From assembly GCF_003925875.1 (NCBI RefSeq), contig NZ_AP019309.1, positions 2,728,001 through 2,792,000 of the forward strand: DNA of 64,000 nt, given 5' to 3'. A program made the position numbers and the translations under genes. Below, one piece after another: positions 52,666 to 61,382 of this stretch (the first letter of the stretch is position 1; each line of letters opens with the position of its first letter). The stretch is from Intestinibaculum porci (GTDB taxonomy: Bacteria > Bacillota_I > Bacilli_A > Erysipelotrichales > Coprobacillaceae). Under the pieces are notes generated by a model. That model worked only from the letters and a program-made list of their open reading frames with translations, did no database searches and was not told the origin of the DNA.

Positions 52666-53331
52666 AGCTTTCACAAAGCGAGCCGTAATTTCCTGTGGAC
52701 GCGTAATTGCGCCGCCGACCACCGCCGCAAAAGCGCCGCAGTCAAAGACCTTGGCGAGATCTTCTGGGGTATGGATCTTTCCTTCCGCAATCACTGGCGT
52801 GGATAAATCATCACTGAGCTTTTTGATGAGCGCAAAGTCCGGATGATCGAGCTGATGCGAATAAGGGGTATAGCCAGTCAGCGTCGTCGAGACAATATCA
52901 AAGCCAAGCTTTTGCGCGTTTACGCATTCTTCATAAGTAGAACAGTCAGCCATCGCGAGGCGCTGATGATCATGAATCATCTTCACCAAATCACTCATCT
53001 TCTCATCATTTGGCCGTTGACGACTGGTCGCATCAAGGGCGATGATTTCGCAGCGGGTCCCTAATAATTCTTCGATTTCCTTTTTCGTTGGCGTAATATA
53101 AATCTCACTATCGGGATAATTTCTTTTAACAATACCGATGATCGGCAGATCAACGGTTTTTTCGATTTCTAAAATATCTTCCTGAGACTGGGCACGAATA
53201 CCAACGGCTCCGCCCTGCTTAGCGGCTAAAGCCATCCGTCCCATAATAAAAGAGCTATGGAGAGGCTCATTTGCTAAGGCCTGGCAGGATACAATTAATC
53301 CGCCTTTGAGCTTGTCTAAAACATTATTCAT
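52657..53331 (-). CDS. nanE: N-acetylmannosamine-6-phosphate 2-epimerase
   Basis: A 224-residue TIM-barrel NanE: LKGGLIVSCQALANEPLHSS at the N-terminus, GAVGIRAQ, and PVIAEGKIHTPEDL plus FAAVVGGAITRP at the end. It converts ManNAc-6-P to GlcNAc-6-P in sialic-acid or ManNAc use. No nanA or nanK is near. It follows the HD hydrolase gene with an eight-base overlap. AAGGAG precedes the ATG. Confidence 0.93.
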   Translation of the reverse strand: MNNVLDKLKGGLIVSCQALANEPLHSSFIMGRMALAAKQGGAVGIRAQSQEDILEIEKTVDLPIIGIVKRNYPDSEIYITPTKKEIEELLGTRCEIIALDATSRQRPNDEKMSDLVKMIHDHQRLAMADCSTYEECVNAQKLGFDIVSTTLTGYTPYSHQLDHPDFALIKKLSDDLSTPVIAEGKIHTPEDLAKVFDCGAFAAVVGGAITRPQEITARFVKALQ

Positions 53332-53911
53332 CTTTAATATCTCCTTTCGCTATATGTTTTTGTAAAATTTTATCCGTGTACTCATACAAAGCTAACGAGC
53401 CTTCCGCAGTGCGACTCTGGCGGCCATAGACCTGTGTTTTTGTGACGCCATGTCCGCGCCAGTCGCCGCCGTCATTCGCATCATTTAACATGAACGGCTG
53501 AAGGTTATCCATGGCATGGGCAAACTTGGCTTCAGGCGTCTTCGATTCTTCAAATTCATTGAATAATGCGATCATTTCCTGTTTTTGATCTTCTGGCAAA
53601 AGGCCAAATAAATGATCCGCCGCTAAGGCTTCGCGCGCAGCCTGAGTCTTTTTTCCCTCTTCATCATAAGCGTATGTATCCCCCGCTTCAATTTCCACAA
53701 TATCATGGATCAGACACATCATCATCGTATGGGCAAGATCGATCTCTTCATTGGCATATTCTTTGAGTAAATAAGCCATAATACTCATATGCCAGGCATG
53801 TTCAGCATCGTTTTCCCGACGGCCGTGATGTGATAAGTGCGTCTGACGTAAAATATTTTTTTCTTCATCAATTTTTAAGGCAAAAGCCATCTGTTTTTCT
53901 AATCTGTTCAT
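53324..53911 (-). CDS. HD-domain hydrolase (YfbR/5'-deoxynucleotidase-like)
   Basis: 195 residues. HD motifs: the first His lies in ENDAEHAWHM, the His-Asp pair in CLIHDIVEIEAGDTYAYD, and the distal Asp in AHAMDNLQPFML. This fits YfbR/YGK1-type 5'-deoxynucleotidases, although HD enzymes vary in substrate. The start at 53911 has GGAGGA upstream; an ATG 12 bases earlier has none. It is coupled to nanE, perhaps by chance of operon structure. Confidence 0.8.
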   Translation of the reverse strand: MNRLEKQMAFALKIDEEKNILRQTHLSHHGRRENDAEHAWHMSIMAYLLKEYANEEIDLAHTMMMCLIHDIVEIEAGDTYAYDEEGKKTQAAREALAADHLFGLLPEDQKQEMIALFNEFEESKTPEAKFAHAMDNLQPFMLNDANDGGDWRGHGVTKTQVYGRQSRTAEGSLALYEYTDKILQKHIAKGDIKDE

Positions 53912-53949
53912 TGTCTCCTCCATGATGAAAAAGATACTCCGTGAGTATC

Positions 53950-55224
53950 TTAATCGAGATCTTTAAAATGGAATTGTTTTTTCCCGCTGGCATAATCACT
54001 TACAATCTGACCATGACCATAGAGCTTATACTTATAAGTGACTAAGCCATCTAAACCAACCGGTCCGCGGGCATGGATTTTCGATGTCGAAATCCCTACT
54101 TCCGCGCCAAAGCCATAACGGAAGCCATCCGCAAAGCGCGTGGACGCATTGACGTATACGCCAGCTGAATCAACACGATCTAAGAAATAGTCCGCATTTT
54201 CCTGATTTTCAGTAATAATCGCATCAGTATGATGAGAACCATACTGATTGATATGATCCACCGCTTCTTTCACATCCGCGACGCATTTAAGAGAAACTTC
54301 CAAGTCTAAGTATTCCTTATGGAAATCTTCCATAATTTCTACCGGAATAATCTCATTAACTTCATGAGTGCCATGCATCTTCACATGCGCCTCATCAAAT
54401 GCCTCCTTTAACATTGGCAAAATATCCTTCGCTACCTTCCGGTTAACTAAGACCGTTTCGACCGCATTGCAGGCAGCCGTATACTGGGTTTTCGCATCAA
54501 TGACCAACGGAATAATCTTCTTCATATCAGCGTATTCATCGATATAAATACTGCACACCCCGTCGGCATGTCCCATCACTGGAATCTTGGTATGATTCAT
54601 AATATACTGGACAAAGGCATTCGATCCTCTTGGAATCAGTAAATCGACATCCCCTTCACAGGTTAATAATTCATCAATTTCATTATGCGCCGATACCTGC
54701 ACTAAGCAGTGACGTGGCAGGCCGCTATCAATGGCCGCCTGATAAATAGTATCGAATAGCACTTTATTTGTATGGGCCGTTTCTTTCCCGCCTTTGAGAA
54801 TCGCACAGTTCCCGCTTTTTAAACATAAGGTCGAGATCTGCACTAAGGCATCAGGACGCGCTTCAAAGATGACTCCGATGACACCAATTGGCACCGTCAC
54901 TCTCTTTAACTCTAAACCTTTATCTAATTCACGATCTAACTGGACCTGATGAATCGGATCATCAAGCGTCATTAACATCTGGATGCCGCTGATGACATCT
55001 TTCATCTTTCCTTCATCAAATTTTAAACGTTTTTTTACCGCTGCGCTGACACCATTTTCATCAGCTAACGCTAAATCCTCCTGATTGGCCGCAAAAATTT
55101 TCTCCGCATTGCTTTCAATCGCTGAGGCAATATGAGCTAAGGCATCGTTACGCATTTCAATACTGCTAGCTGCTAAAGCGGGTGCATCGTGTTTCATCGC
55201 ACGTGCCATATCTTTTACATTCAT
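53950..55224 (-). CDS. proA: Gamma-glutamyl phosphate reductase
   Basis: 424 residues. The substrate and NADPH regions read VIFEARPDALVQIS and LKGGKETAHTN; the catalytic Cys lies in TQYTAACNAVETVL. It makes glutamate semialdehyde in proline synthesis. The partner kinase proB, usually adjacent, is not here. The start at 55224 is better spaced from GAGGAGG than an ATG six bases earlier. Confidence 0.95.
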   Translation of the reverse strand: MNVKDMARAMKHDAPALAASSIEMRNDALAHIASAIESNAEKIFAANQEDLALADENGVSAAVKKRLKFDEGKMKDVISGIQMLMTLDDPIHQVQLDRELDKGLELKRVTVPIGVIGVIFEARPDALVQISTLCLKSGNCAILKGGKETAHTNKVLFDTIYQAAIDSGLPRHCLVQVSAHNEIDELLTCEGDVDLLIPRGSNAFVQYIMNHTKIPVMGHADGVCSIYIDEYADMKKIIPLVIDAKTQYTAACNAVETVLVNRKVAKDILPMLKEAFDEAHVKMHGTHEVNEIIPVEIMEDFHKEYLDLEVSLKCVADVKEAVDHINQYGSHHTDAIITENQENADYFLDRVDSAGVYVNASTRFADGFRYGFGAEVGISTSKIHARGPVGLDGLVTYKYKLYGHGQIVSDYASGKKQFHFKDLD

Positions 55225-55257
55225 GTACATTCCTCCTCGTTCTATTGTATCAAATTT

Positions 55258-56460
55258 TTAGGATATAAGGTATTCTTTTAACTGCTCTCGATAATAAGCC
55301 GGCGCTTCAATAAGCAAGTGAATCCCTTCCGCCGCAAAACGTTCCTTAATCAAGGTCGTTTCTTGGCGCAAACGCTGATAAAGCCCACCTTCTTCATAAG
55401 GAATCAGTAAGTGCAAACGCTCTTCATCCTGATAAAGAATGCGCGTCATCGCTTCTTCCAAATCGTCAAGATGTAAATGATCCTTCACTGAAATAAAGAC
55501 ATGGGGATCTTTCGGCACTAAAAATTCCGAAGTCGGGAGATCACACTTATTATACACATAGAGAATTGGCGTCTCTCCAACCCCTAATTCTTTGAGCACC
55601 TGCGTAGTTACATTAATCTGGGTCTGAATATAATCACTGCTTGAATCAATGACAAAAACAATCAGATCCGCCTGCGTCACTTCTTCTAACGTTGATTTAA
55701 ACGCTTCAATTAAGAAATGCGGCAGCTGCGAAATAAAGCCGACCGTATCAATCATAAGCGCTTCCCGCTCTTTGATCATAACCTTACGAGTCGCTGTCTG
55801 AAGCGTCGCAAAAAGCATATCTTTGCTTTCTACCTTTTTGCTTGTAAAAAGATTTAAAAGCGATGATTTTCCCGAATTTGTATAGCCGACCAAAGCGATA
55901 CATTTCATTGTCGAACGCCGTTTGCGCTGCGTCTGCCGATCTTTTTTCACTTCCTTTAACTGCCGTCTCACGCTCGCTAGCGTTTTTCGAATACGACGTC
56001 TTTCAAGCTCTAACTGCTGTTCCCCGGCGCCACGGAAACCCGAGCCGCCCTGCTGGGAATATATTTCACTATGCGCTCCTGCAAGACGCGGCAGCTCATA
56101 ATTAAGACGCGCCATGCGCACCTGCAGCTTCGCTTCTTTGGTCGCTGCCCGGCTTTCAAAAATTCGTAAAATAAGATCCGTACGATCTAACACTGGCACA
56201 TCAATCAGATCGGTAATATTACGCATTTGCAGCGGGGTCAGCTCTTCATTAAAAATCACCACATCATAAGCATTGGCATAAGCCGCAATCTCATTAAGTT
56301 TGCCGGAGCCGATATAAGTGACCTTATTGGGGCTCGCTTCCTGAATCACTGTTTCACTGACGGTAATCGCACAGGCTAAAGCTAATTGTTTGATTTCTTC
56401 AATAGAAATCTCTAAATCAAAAGATGAACGATATTTGAGTCCTACTAGTAATCCGACCAT
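55258..56460 (-). CDS. hflX: GTPase HflX
   Basis: 400 residues. The N-terminal HflX domain (PNKVTYIGSGKLNEIAAYAN) and coiled region (RGAGEQQLELERRRI) precede an Era/Obg-type G domain: ALVGYTNSGKSSLLNLF (G1), DTVGFISQLPHFLIEAFKST (G3) and YNKCD (G4). HflX binds the 50S subunit and splits stalled ribosomes. The start at 56460 has AAAGGAGG upstream. Probably monocistronic. Confidence 0.95.
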   Translation of the reverse strand: MVGLLVGLKYRSSFDLEISIEEIKQLALACAITVSETVIQEASPNKVTYIGSGKLNEIAAYANAYDVVIFNEELTPLQMRNITDLIDVPVLDRTDLILRIFESRAATKEAKLQVRMARLNYELPRLAGAHSEIYSQQGGSGFRGAGEQQLELERRRIRKTLASVRRQLKEVKKDRQTQRKRRSTMKCIALVGYTNSGKSSLLNLFTSKKVESKDMLFATLQTATRKVMIKEREALMIDTVGFISQLPHFLIEAFKSTLEEVTQADLIVFVIDSSSDYIQTQINVTTQVLKELGVGETPILYVYNKCDLPTSEFLVPKDPHVFISVKDHLHLDDLEEAMTRILYQDEERLHLLIPYEEGGLYQRLRQETTLIKERFAAEGIHLLIEAPAYYREQLKEYLIS

Positions 56461-56478
56461 AGGCACCTCCTTTGTAGT

Positions 56479-56506
56479 ATTGTACCATATTTATAATTGT
56501 ATTGAA
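56479..56506 (-). promoter_or_regulatory. Promoter of hflX
   Basis: Minus strand TTCAAT (56506-56501), 16 bases, TACAAT (56484-56479). Confidence 0.55.
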
Positions 56507-56571
56507 TATTTTGTCTGAAAGTAGTTGCAGGCAGACTGATTTAGATATATATTTAACATATTTTTTGGAAC

Positions 56572-56616
56572 ATGATGAGTGATACTTTACCAGAGCTAAC
56601 ACTCATCATTTTTTTC
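56572..56616 (+). terminator. Orphan terminator in the hflX-perR gap
   Basis: ATGATGAGTG (56572-56581) pairs with CACTCATCAT (56600-56609), followed by seven T. No plus-strand gene precedes it: upstream is the divergent hflX. It may end a small RNA starting near 56500, where a TATAAT (56492-56497) lies. Confidence 0.6.
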
Positions 56617-56667
56617 GCTTCCTTTTAATGATTTTCATTACATTTTAACATATTTTAGACAATTATT

Positions 56668-56728
56668 AAGTGAAGGACTTACTTCCATACATTTTACTCC
56701 CTTCAGAAGTGAAAGACTTACTTCCAAA
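56668..56728. repeat. Paired 22-base direct repeats upstream of perR
   Basis: AAGTGAAGGACTTACTTCCA (from 56668) and AAGTGAAAGACTTACTTCCA (from 56707) differ at one base and are 39 bases apart. GAAG...CTTC gives each partial dyad symmetry. Nearby TACAGGCTGTA is a further palindrome. They could be operators. Confidence 0.5.
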
Positions 56729-56793
56729 TCACTCACTACAGGCTGTAAGTTAAGTTTGCATTTCAGGTTTTTTAAAATTTTGATACAAAACTA

Positions 56794-56822
56794 TTGAAAT
56801 GGCTTCCGTAACTCCTTATAAT
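56794..56822 (+). promoter_or_regulatory. Promoter of perR-rubrerythrin
   Basis: TTGAAA (56794-56799), 17 bases, perfect TATAAT (56817-56822). TTACT-AATA-AGTAA (56844-56857) forms a dyad in the leader just before the ribosome site. Confidence 0.7.
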
Positions 56823-56868
56823 AAAGTCATAAAGTAGGAATGATTACTAATAAGTAAAGGAGGTACCC

Positions 56869-57294
56869 ATGGCTGTAAAAATCAGACAATCGAAACAACG
56901 TGATGCGATTTTGGCTATCTTACGCCAATCAACCGCTCATCCCACAGCGGAAGACGTTTACAAGCAGGCCCGTGAAGAGCTGCCGGATATTTCGCTGGGA
57001 ACGGTCTACCGTAATCTCAATTTTTTAGCGGATCACAATCTGATCAGACGCGTGAAAACAAAAGATAATACGGTCCATTTCGATGGAAATATGACCCCGC
57101 ATTATCACTTTGTCTGTGAAAACTGTGGGCAGATCTACGATATCTTCCCTACTACAGACGCAACGGCTAAACTCATTAGTGAAGTCGAAATGACTGGTCA
57201 TAAAGTCCACTACTCAAGCATTAACTTTGTGGGTTTATGCGCTGAGTGTGCAAATACATTGGAGGTACAAGAACATGAACTTAAAGAACACTAA
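56869..57294 (+). CDS. perR: Fur-family peroxide regulator (PerR-like)
   Basis: A 141-residue Fur-family repressor: winged helix with [13 protein letters not shown], then a dimerisation domain. PerR-type metal ligands can be placed at His24, Asp72, His78, His80 and Asp91, and the structural zinc pairs at Cys83/Cys86 and Cys124/Cys127. The Asp ligands and the linked rubrerythrin favour PerR over Fur or Zur. It senses peroxide by iron-catalysed oxidation of a ligand His. AAAGGAGG precedes the ATG; its end overlaps rubrerythrin by 20 bases. Confidence 0.87.
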   Translation: MAVKIRQSKQRDAILAILRQSTAHPTAEDVYKQAREELPDISLGTVYRNLNFLADHNLIRRVKTKDNTVHFDGNMTPHYHFVCENCGQIYDIFPTTDATAKLISEVEMTGHKVHYSSINFVGLCAECANTLEVQEHELKEH

Positions 57295-57868
57295 AACTGC
57301 AGAAAACTTATTACATGCCTTTGCTGGCGAATCACAGGCAAGAGCCCGTTACACTTACTTTGCTTCTCAGGCTAAGAAAGATGGTTATGTACAGATTCAG
57401 AACATCTTTGAAGAAACAGCTAACCAGGAAAAAGAACATGCTAAACGCTTAATGAAATTATTAGTAGCTGGCGGCTTAAAAGGCGAATCTTTAAAAGTTG
57501 AAGGCAGCTTCCCTATTATGCTTGGCACAACCGCTGAAAACTTAAAGAGTGCCGCTGCTGGCGAAAACGAAGAATGGACAGATATGTATCCAACATATGC
57601 AAAAATCGCTGATGAAGAAGGATTCCCTGAAATTGCGGCGATCTTAAGAAATATCGCCCGTGCTGAAAAGATGCATGAAGCGCGCTATCTGACATTATTA
57701 AAAGATGTTGAAGATGGTACTTTCTTCAAGAAAGATCACAAAGTATTATGGAAATGTAATAACTGTGGTTTCGTTATTGAAAGCGAAACAGCGCCAGAAC
57801 GCTGCCCAGCATGTGATCATCCACAGTCATACTTCGAAGTTTACACTTTCCCATTCTTAGATGATTAA
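57275..57868 (+). CDS. rbr: Rubrerythrin
   Basis: 197 residues. A four-helix ferritin-like di-iron domain ([37 protein letters not shown]) precedes a rubredoxin domain with two CxxC pairs (WKCNNCGFV and RCPACDHP). It reduces hydrogen peroxide in anaerobes. The start at 57275, inside the perR end, has GGAGG nine bases upstream. It is transcribed with perR and the HAD gene. Confidence 0.95.
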   Translation: MNLKNTKTAENLLHAFAGESQARARYTYFASQAKKDGYVQIQNIFEETANQEKEHAKRLMKLLVAGGLKGESLKVEGSFPIMLGTTAENLKSAAAGENEEWTDMYPTYAKIADEEGFPEIAAILRNIARAEKMHEARYLTLLKDVEDGTFFKKDHKVLWKCNNCGFVIESETAPERCPACDHPQSYFEVYTFPFLDD

Positions 57869-58448
57869 AAATATCATTTTCGATATTGGCAATATTCTCT
57901 TGCGCTATGATCCCCTTCCTTATTTAAATAGTCATTATGATCATGGCGCAGAGTTATATGCTCTTATCAGCCAATCGAAAGAGTGGCTGATGCTTGATCA
58001 GGGCACCCTTACAAATGAAGAAGCGATCGCCGTCTTTACTAAGCAGAATCCGGCTTTGAAAGATGAGATCATCCATTATATGACGCATTGGAGTGAATTA
58101 TTAACACCGCTTGAAGAACATGTGAACGTCTTCAAGCAAGTCAAAAAAGATTATCATGTCTATTTGCTTTCTAATTTTCACCTAGAAGCATTTCAAATGA
58201 TGCGTCAGAAATACCCTTTCTTACAGGATGTTGATGGTCAGGTGATTTCCGCAGATGTCCATCAGTTAAAACCTGATCCAGCTATTTATCAGACGCTTTT
58301 TACGCGTTATCATCTTCGACCTGAGGAATGTCTGTTTATTGATGATTCAAAGGCTAATATCGATACGGCAAAAAAACTAGGTATGAAAACACTTCATATC
58401 CAAGCGAATGATCCCCTTGAAGATCACTTAAAAGTTTTATTAAAATAG
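57861..58448 (+). CDS. HAD-superfamily hydrolase (YihX-like)
   Basis: 195 residues. Motif I is [12 protein letters not shown] (Asp8 is the expected nucleophile; the second Asp of DxD is Gly-type as in YihX relatives). Motif II is LLSNFH, motif III Lys is in [10 protein letters not shown] and motif IV is FIDDSKANI. Such enzymes dephosphorylate sugar phosphates or nucleotides. It overlaps rubrerythrin by eight bases, so it is coupled to it. Its substrate is unknown. Confidence 0.85.
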   Translation: MIKNIIFDIGNILLRYDPLPYLNSHYDHGAELYALISQSKEWLMLDQGTLTNEEAIAVFTKQNPALKDEIIHYMTHWSELLTPLEEHVNVFKQVKKDYHVYLLSNFHLEAFQMMRQKYPFLQDVDGQVISADVHQLKPDPAIYQTLFTRYHLRPEECLFIDDSKANIDTAKKLGMKTLHIQANDPLEDHLKVLLK

Positions 58449-58470
58449 CCATGTACTGGCTATTTTTTGT
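58444..58470 (+). terminator. Terminator of the perR-rbr-HAD operon
   Basis: AATAGCCA pairs with TGGCTATT, followed by TTTT. The left arm contains the stop codon. Confidence 0.85.
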
Positions 58471-58490
58471 ATACAAAAAAGAGTGTTCGA

Positions 58491-58898
58491 TTAATTTTGT
58501 TCATCGAACGCTCTTTTTGCCTTCATTAGTAAATCACTAATTTCCGGGTACATCAAATGATCAACGGGTAATGCCTCAAAGGATTTCCGTTCTCTCATTT
58601 CACATTCCCCTAACTGACCTAAATCATAAATATTTGCCATAAAACAGATGCCTTGTAAATCATCTTTTGTGAAGTCACAAAGCGGCTGTAAGTTAAATGT
58701 GACAGCTCCTGATTCTTCCATCAGGATTCTTTTGGCAGCCATGATCTGGCTTTCCCCTTCTTGAATTGGTCCTCCCTGAAATTCCCAGTTCGCACTTTTC
58801 TTATGTCGGCTCAATAATAACTGCGACTGATATGTGGAAATAATGATCGCTATATCATAATGTTCCAGCGTTTCAGGGGCATATGTCTGACAACTCAT
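58491..58898 (-). CDS. Nudix-fold protein with altered Nudix box
   Basis: 135 residues. The Nudix box reads GGPIQEGES, then AAKRILMEESG. In the pattern Gx5Ex7REUxEExGU the first Glu of REUxEE, a metal ligand, is Ile. The later Glu-Glu pair is kept. It may hydrolyse a nucleotide-type substrate weakly or only bind it. The start at 58898 is preceded by GAGGTG. Convergent with the HAD operon. Confidence 0.7.
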   Translation of the reverse strand: MSCQTYAPETLEHYDIAIIISTYQSQLLLSRHKKSANWEFQGGPIQEGESQIMAAKRILMEESGAVTFNLQPLCDFTKDDLQGICFMANIYDLGQLGECEMRERKSFEALPVDHLMYPEISDLLMKAKRAFDEQN

Positions 58899-58968
58899 GA
58901 ATTTCACCTCGCAGTCCATATTACCATTAATCGTTTCAAAAAGGAATAATTTTCATATAAAAATAGCC

Positions 58969-59520
58969 TTATTGACTGATAAATGCAAGAAAACTTGTCA
59001 CCTGACGCTCTAACATCAGAAAATGTTCTTCTCGAAAATGCGGAATATCTTCATCAAAATCAGCCTGCTCTAAGCCAACGCCAGTCTGATGCTCTTTCAT
59101 GATATCCATCCCCATATAGGCGCACATCTGATTAAGTGCGACTAAGACATACTTGCCGGCGCTGCGCCCAGCCACGCTAGTAAAGGTCACTTTCTTCCCC
59201 GTCACATAGGTGCCGTCTTCAAAATGATGGGAGATGGGACGAGAACACCAGTCGAGTAAGTTTTTTAAATAAGCGCTCGGTCCTAAATTATATTCCGATG
59301 CAAAGATCCACAAGCCATCCGCTTCCTGCACCTTTTGTAAAACACGATTGACAGCGTCAGGGCGAGGATCCTCTAAATCCGGTGACATAAAAGGCAAATC
59401 ATGAAAATCTAAGACTTCAATGGTGGCATGACCTTGTAATAAAGCCATTGCCTGCTTCGCAAAAGCTTTATTAAATGAATTCTTTTTTGGGGAACCAATA
59501 ATAATGAGTATTTTCTTCAT
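58969..59520 (-). CDS. NADPH-dependent FMN reductase-family flavoprotein
   Basis: 183 residues of the flavodoxin-like FMN_red family: phosphate loop IIGSPKKNSFNKAF at the N-terminus, FASEYNLGPSAYLKNLLDW in the middle. Such proteins reduce flavins, quinones, azo dyes or chromate. It starts two bases after the 59522-60190 gene stops, in one leftward operon. Confidence 0.85.
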   Translation of the reverse strand: MKKILIIIGSPKKNSFNKAFAKQAMALLQGHATIEVLDFHDLPFMSPDLEDPRPDAVNRVLQKVQEADGLWIFASEYNLGPSAYLKNLLDWCSRPISHHFEDGTYVTGKKVTFTSVAGRSAGKYVLVALNQMCAYMGMDIMKEHQTGVGLEQADFDEDIPHFREEHFLMLERQVTSFLAFISQ

Positions 59521-59521
59521 C

Positions 59522-60190
59522 CTACTTCTCCAATGGATCTTTGATCAAACGTGGCTTGAAATAAGCATATAAAGCTACTAATAAGGCATTGATCACAATA
59601 ATGATAATCAAAATAGCGATTAAGCACAGTTTAAAGAACTCTTCTGGGAAGATATTGATGACCGGATCCACTAAGGGATCCATCAGCCAGTAGTTATTAT
59701 GAAATAAAAGCTGATGCATCATCGTAAAAGCGGAAGAGAAATCACTTAAACCGACAAAACCAAAAAAGATAAGAATCAACGCTGAAATAATAGCCGTCAG
59801 TTTCAGATAACTGACTTCCCGCTCTTTAATCGCTTTTTGAATAAGAAAGAACGCCAAAACAGCACCAATAGGCAAATAGAGCTGTAAGACGATCATCACT
59901 TTGCGGACATCCGCAAAGTGAATCAAAGCATGCTTACTTAAGGTAAAGTAAGGTACCTGTAAAGGACCATGATGGAAGATTGATAAATACTGGCAGATCG
60001 TCGTAAAAGAGGTGACGATCTGGTCATTGCTTAAACCGGTGACCCGGTTTAAGGCAAAACCATCAATATTCGCTTTATAAATGAGCGGCACAAAGGTCAC
60101 AAACAGCACCGCTGCATCAATAATCAATGTACTTAAAAGAAAAGCCATCCCGACATCCCGTTTATGGTACGTCATCAGATAGTTTTTCAT
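59522..60190 (-). CDS. TIGR01906/DUF1461-type integral membrane protein
   Basis: 222 residues with about five membrane helices. HFADVRKVM after the first outer loop and NIFPEEFF before the last helix are the recognised family marks. Its function is unknown. Four-base overlap with trmL upstream. Confidence 0.75.
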   Translation of the reverse strand: MKNYLMTYHKRDVGMAFLLSTLIIDAAVLFVTFVPLIYKANIDGFALNRVTGLSNDQIVTSFTTICQYLSIFHHGPLQVPYFTLSKHALIHFADVRKVMIVLQLYLPIGAVLAFFLIQKAIKEREVSYLKLTAIISALILIFFGFVGLSDFSSAFTMMHQLLFHNNYWLMDPLVDPVINIFPEEFFKLCLIAILIIIIVINALLVALYAYFKPRLIKDPLEK

Positions 60191-60711
60191 GGTCTTAAAG
60201 TATCTGATTCCTCAACGAGGAAGTCTTCTCCTTTTTGCACTTCATGGCGTACTAAGTCGGGGAAATCCTGCTGGCGTAAACATTCGTAAATACCAATCGC
60301 TACCGTATTAGATAAATTTAAAGAACGGGAATCAGCGTACATCGGAATACGCACGCATTCATTAAGATGGGCTCTTAAAATATCATGAGGAATACCATCA
60401 TGTTCATGACCAAATAAGAGATAATGTTCCCCTGGCATCGTGTAATCTTCTTCCGTATAAGTGCGGTTAGAATAGCGGGTATAGAAATGATAAATACCAG
60501 GATTTTTCGCTTCAAACTCTTCCCAGTTTTCATAGATTGTCATATCTAAATCTTTAATATAATCTAAGCCAGCTCTTTTCATATGTTTATCATCTAACGA
60601 AAAGCCTAATGGCTTGATCAAATGTAATTTGGTATGCGTGGCGACGCAGGTCCGCATGATATTTCCGGTATTTTGAGGAATGGCCGGATGTACTAAAACA
60701 ATATGATTCAT
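60187..60711 (-). CDS. trmL: tRNA (cytidine/uridine-34-2'-O)-methyltransferase TrmL
   Basis: 174 residues of the SPOUT fold. Motifs: HPAIPQNTGNIMRTC, FGHEHDGIP and SLNLSNTVAIGIYE. It methylates the wobble ribose of tRNA-Leu isoacceptors. It is followed by the DUF1461 gene (overlap of four bases) and preceded by rdgB two bases away. Confidence 0.93.
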   Translation of the reverse strand: MNHIVLVHPAIPQNTGNIMRTCVATHTKLHLIKPLGFSLDDKHMKRAGLDYIKDLDMTIYENWEEFEAKNPGIYHFYTRYSNRTYTEEDYTMPGEHYLLFGHEHDGIPHDILRAHLNECVRIPMYADSRSLNLSNTVAIGIYECLRQQDFPDLVRHEVQKGEDFLVEESDTLRP

Positions 60712-60713
60712 GT

Positions 60714-61304
60714 TTATTTCTCCTTTAAAATCTTATACAGTTTCTTTAATGCTTTCGCACGATGAGAATGTTCATTCTTTTCTTCCATACTCATCGTCGC
60801 ACTGGTTTTATGTAAAGGCGGATAGTAGAAAATCGGATCATAGCCAAAGCCATTTTCCCCTTCAATATGATCATAGATTTCCCCTTCAAACGTTTCTTCG
60901 ATAGTAATCGTTTCTTCGCCCGGAATGGCTAAAGCCATAGCGCAGACAAAGCGGGCAGTGCGCGGTTTGCCAGAGGCATTGACTAAATCGATAATTTTCT
61001 GATTTTTGATATCATATGATGTCTCTTCTCCCATCCAACGAGAAGAATAAATGCCTGGGGCACCATCTAACGCATCAACGACTAAGCCGGAATCATCGGC
61101 TAAAACAGGTTTATTGACCATCTTCATCACAGTTTCAGCTTTGATCACCGCATTTTCCACAAATGTCGATCCGGTTTCTTCAATATCCGGATTATGTCCT
61201 AACACATCTTTGATGGAATGGATCGTTATGCCAATGTCTTCTAACATGGCTTGAATTTCTCTGATTTTCCCTTGATTGGTACTCGCTACAATAATTTCTT
61301 TCAT
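60714..61304 (-). CDS. rdgB: XTP/dITP pyrophosphatase (RdgB/HAM1)
   Basis: 196 residues. ASTNQGKIREIQ, LADDSGLVVDALDGAPG and GFGYDPIFYYP are the signatures, with SHRAKALKK at the C-terminus. It removes deaminated purine nucleotides. The start at 61304 has AGGAG upstream and the family N-terminus; an in-frame ATG 24 bases earlier is rejected. It is the first gene of rdgB-trmL-DUF1461-FMN reductase. Confidence 0.95.
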   Translation of the reverse strand: MKEIIVASTNQGKIREIQAMLEDIGITIHSIKDVLGHNPDIEETGSTFVENAVIKAETVMKMVNKPVLADDSGLVVDALDGAPGIYSSRWMGEETSYDIKNQKIIDLVNASGKPRTARFVCAMALAIPGEETITIEETFEGEIYDHIEGENGFGYDPIFYYPPLHKTSATMSMEEKNEHSHRAKALKKLYKILKEK

Positions 61305-61382
61305 TGTTTTGTCTCCTATTAATCTCATTTATTCTACACTTTTCCCCTTTTTTATGCAAGAATGGAACCAGGAGGTGTATAT

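Noticed and set aside
56668-56728. Possible CRISPR remnant
   Set aside because: Only two copies, no further spacer-repeat units and no cas genes.
56817-56836. PerR box over the perR promoter
   Set aside because: The A+T-rich bases at the -10 give only a partial match to TTATAATNATTATAA, mostly due to the -10 itself.
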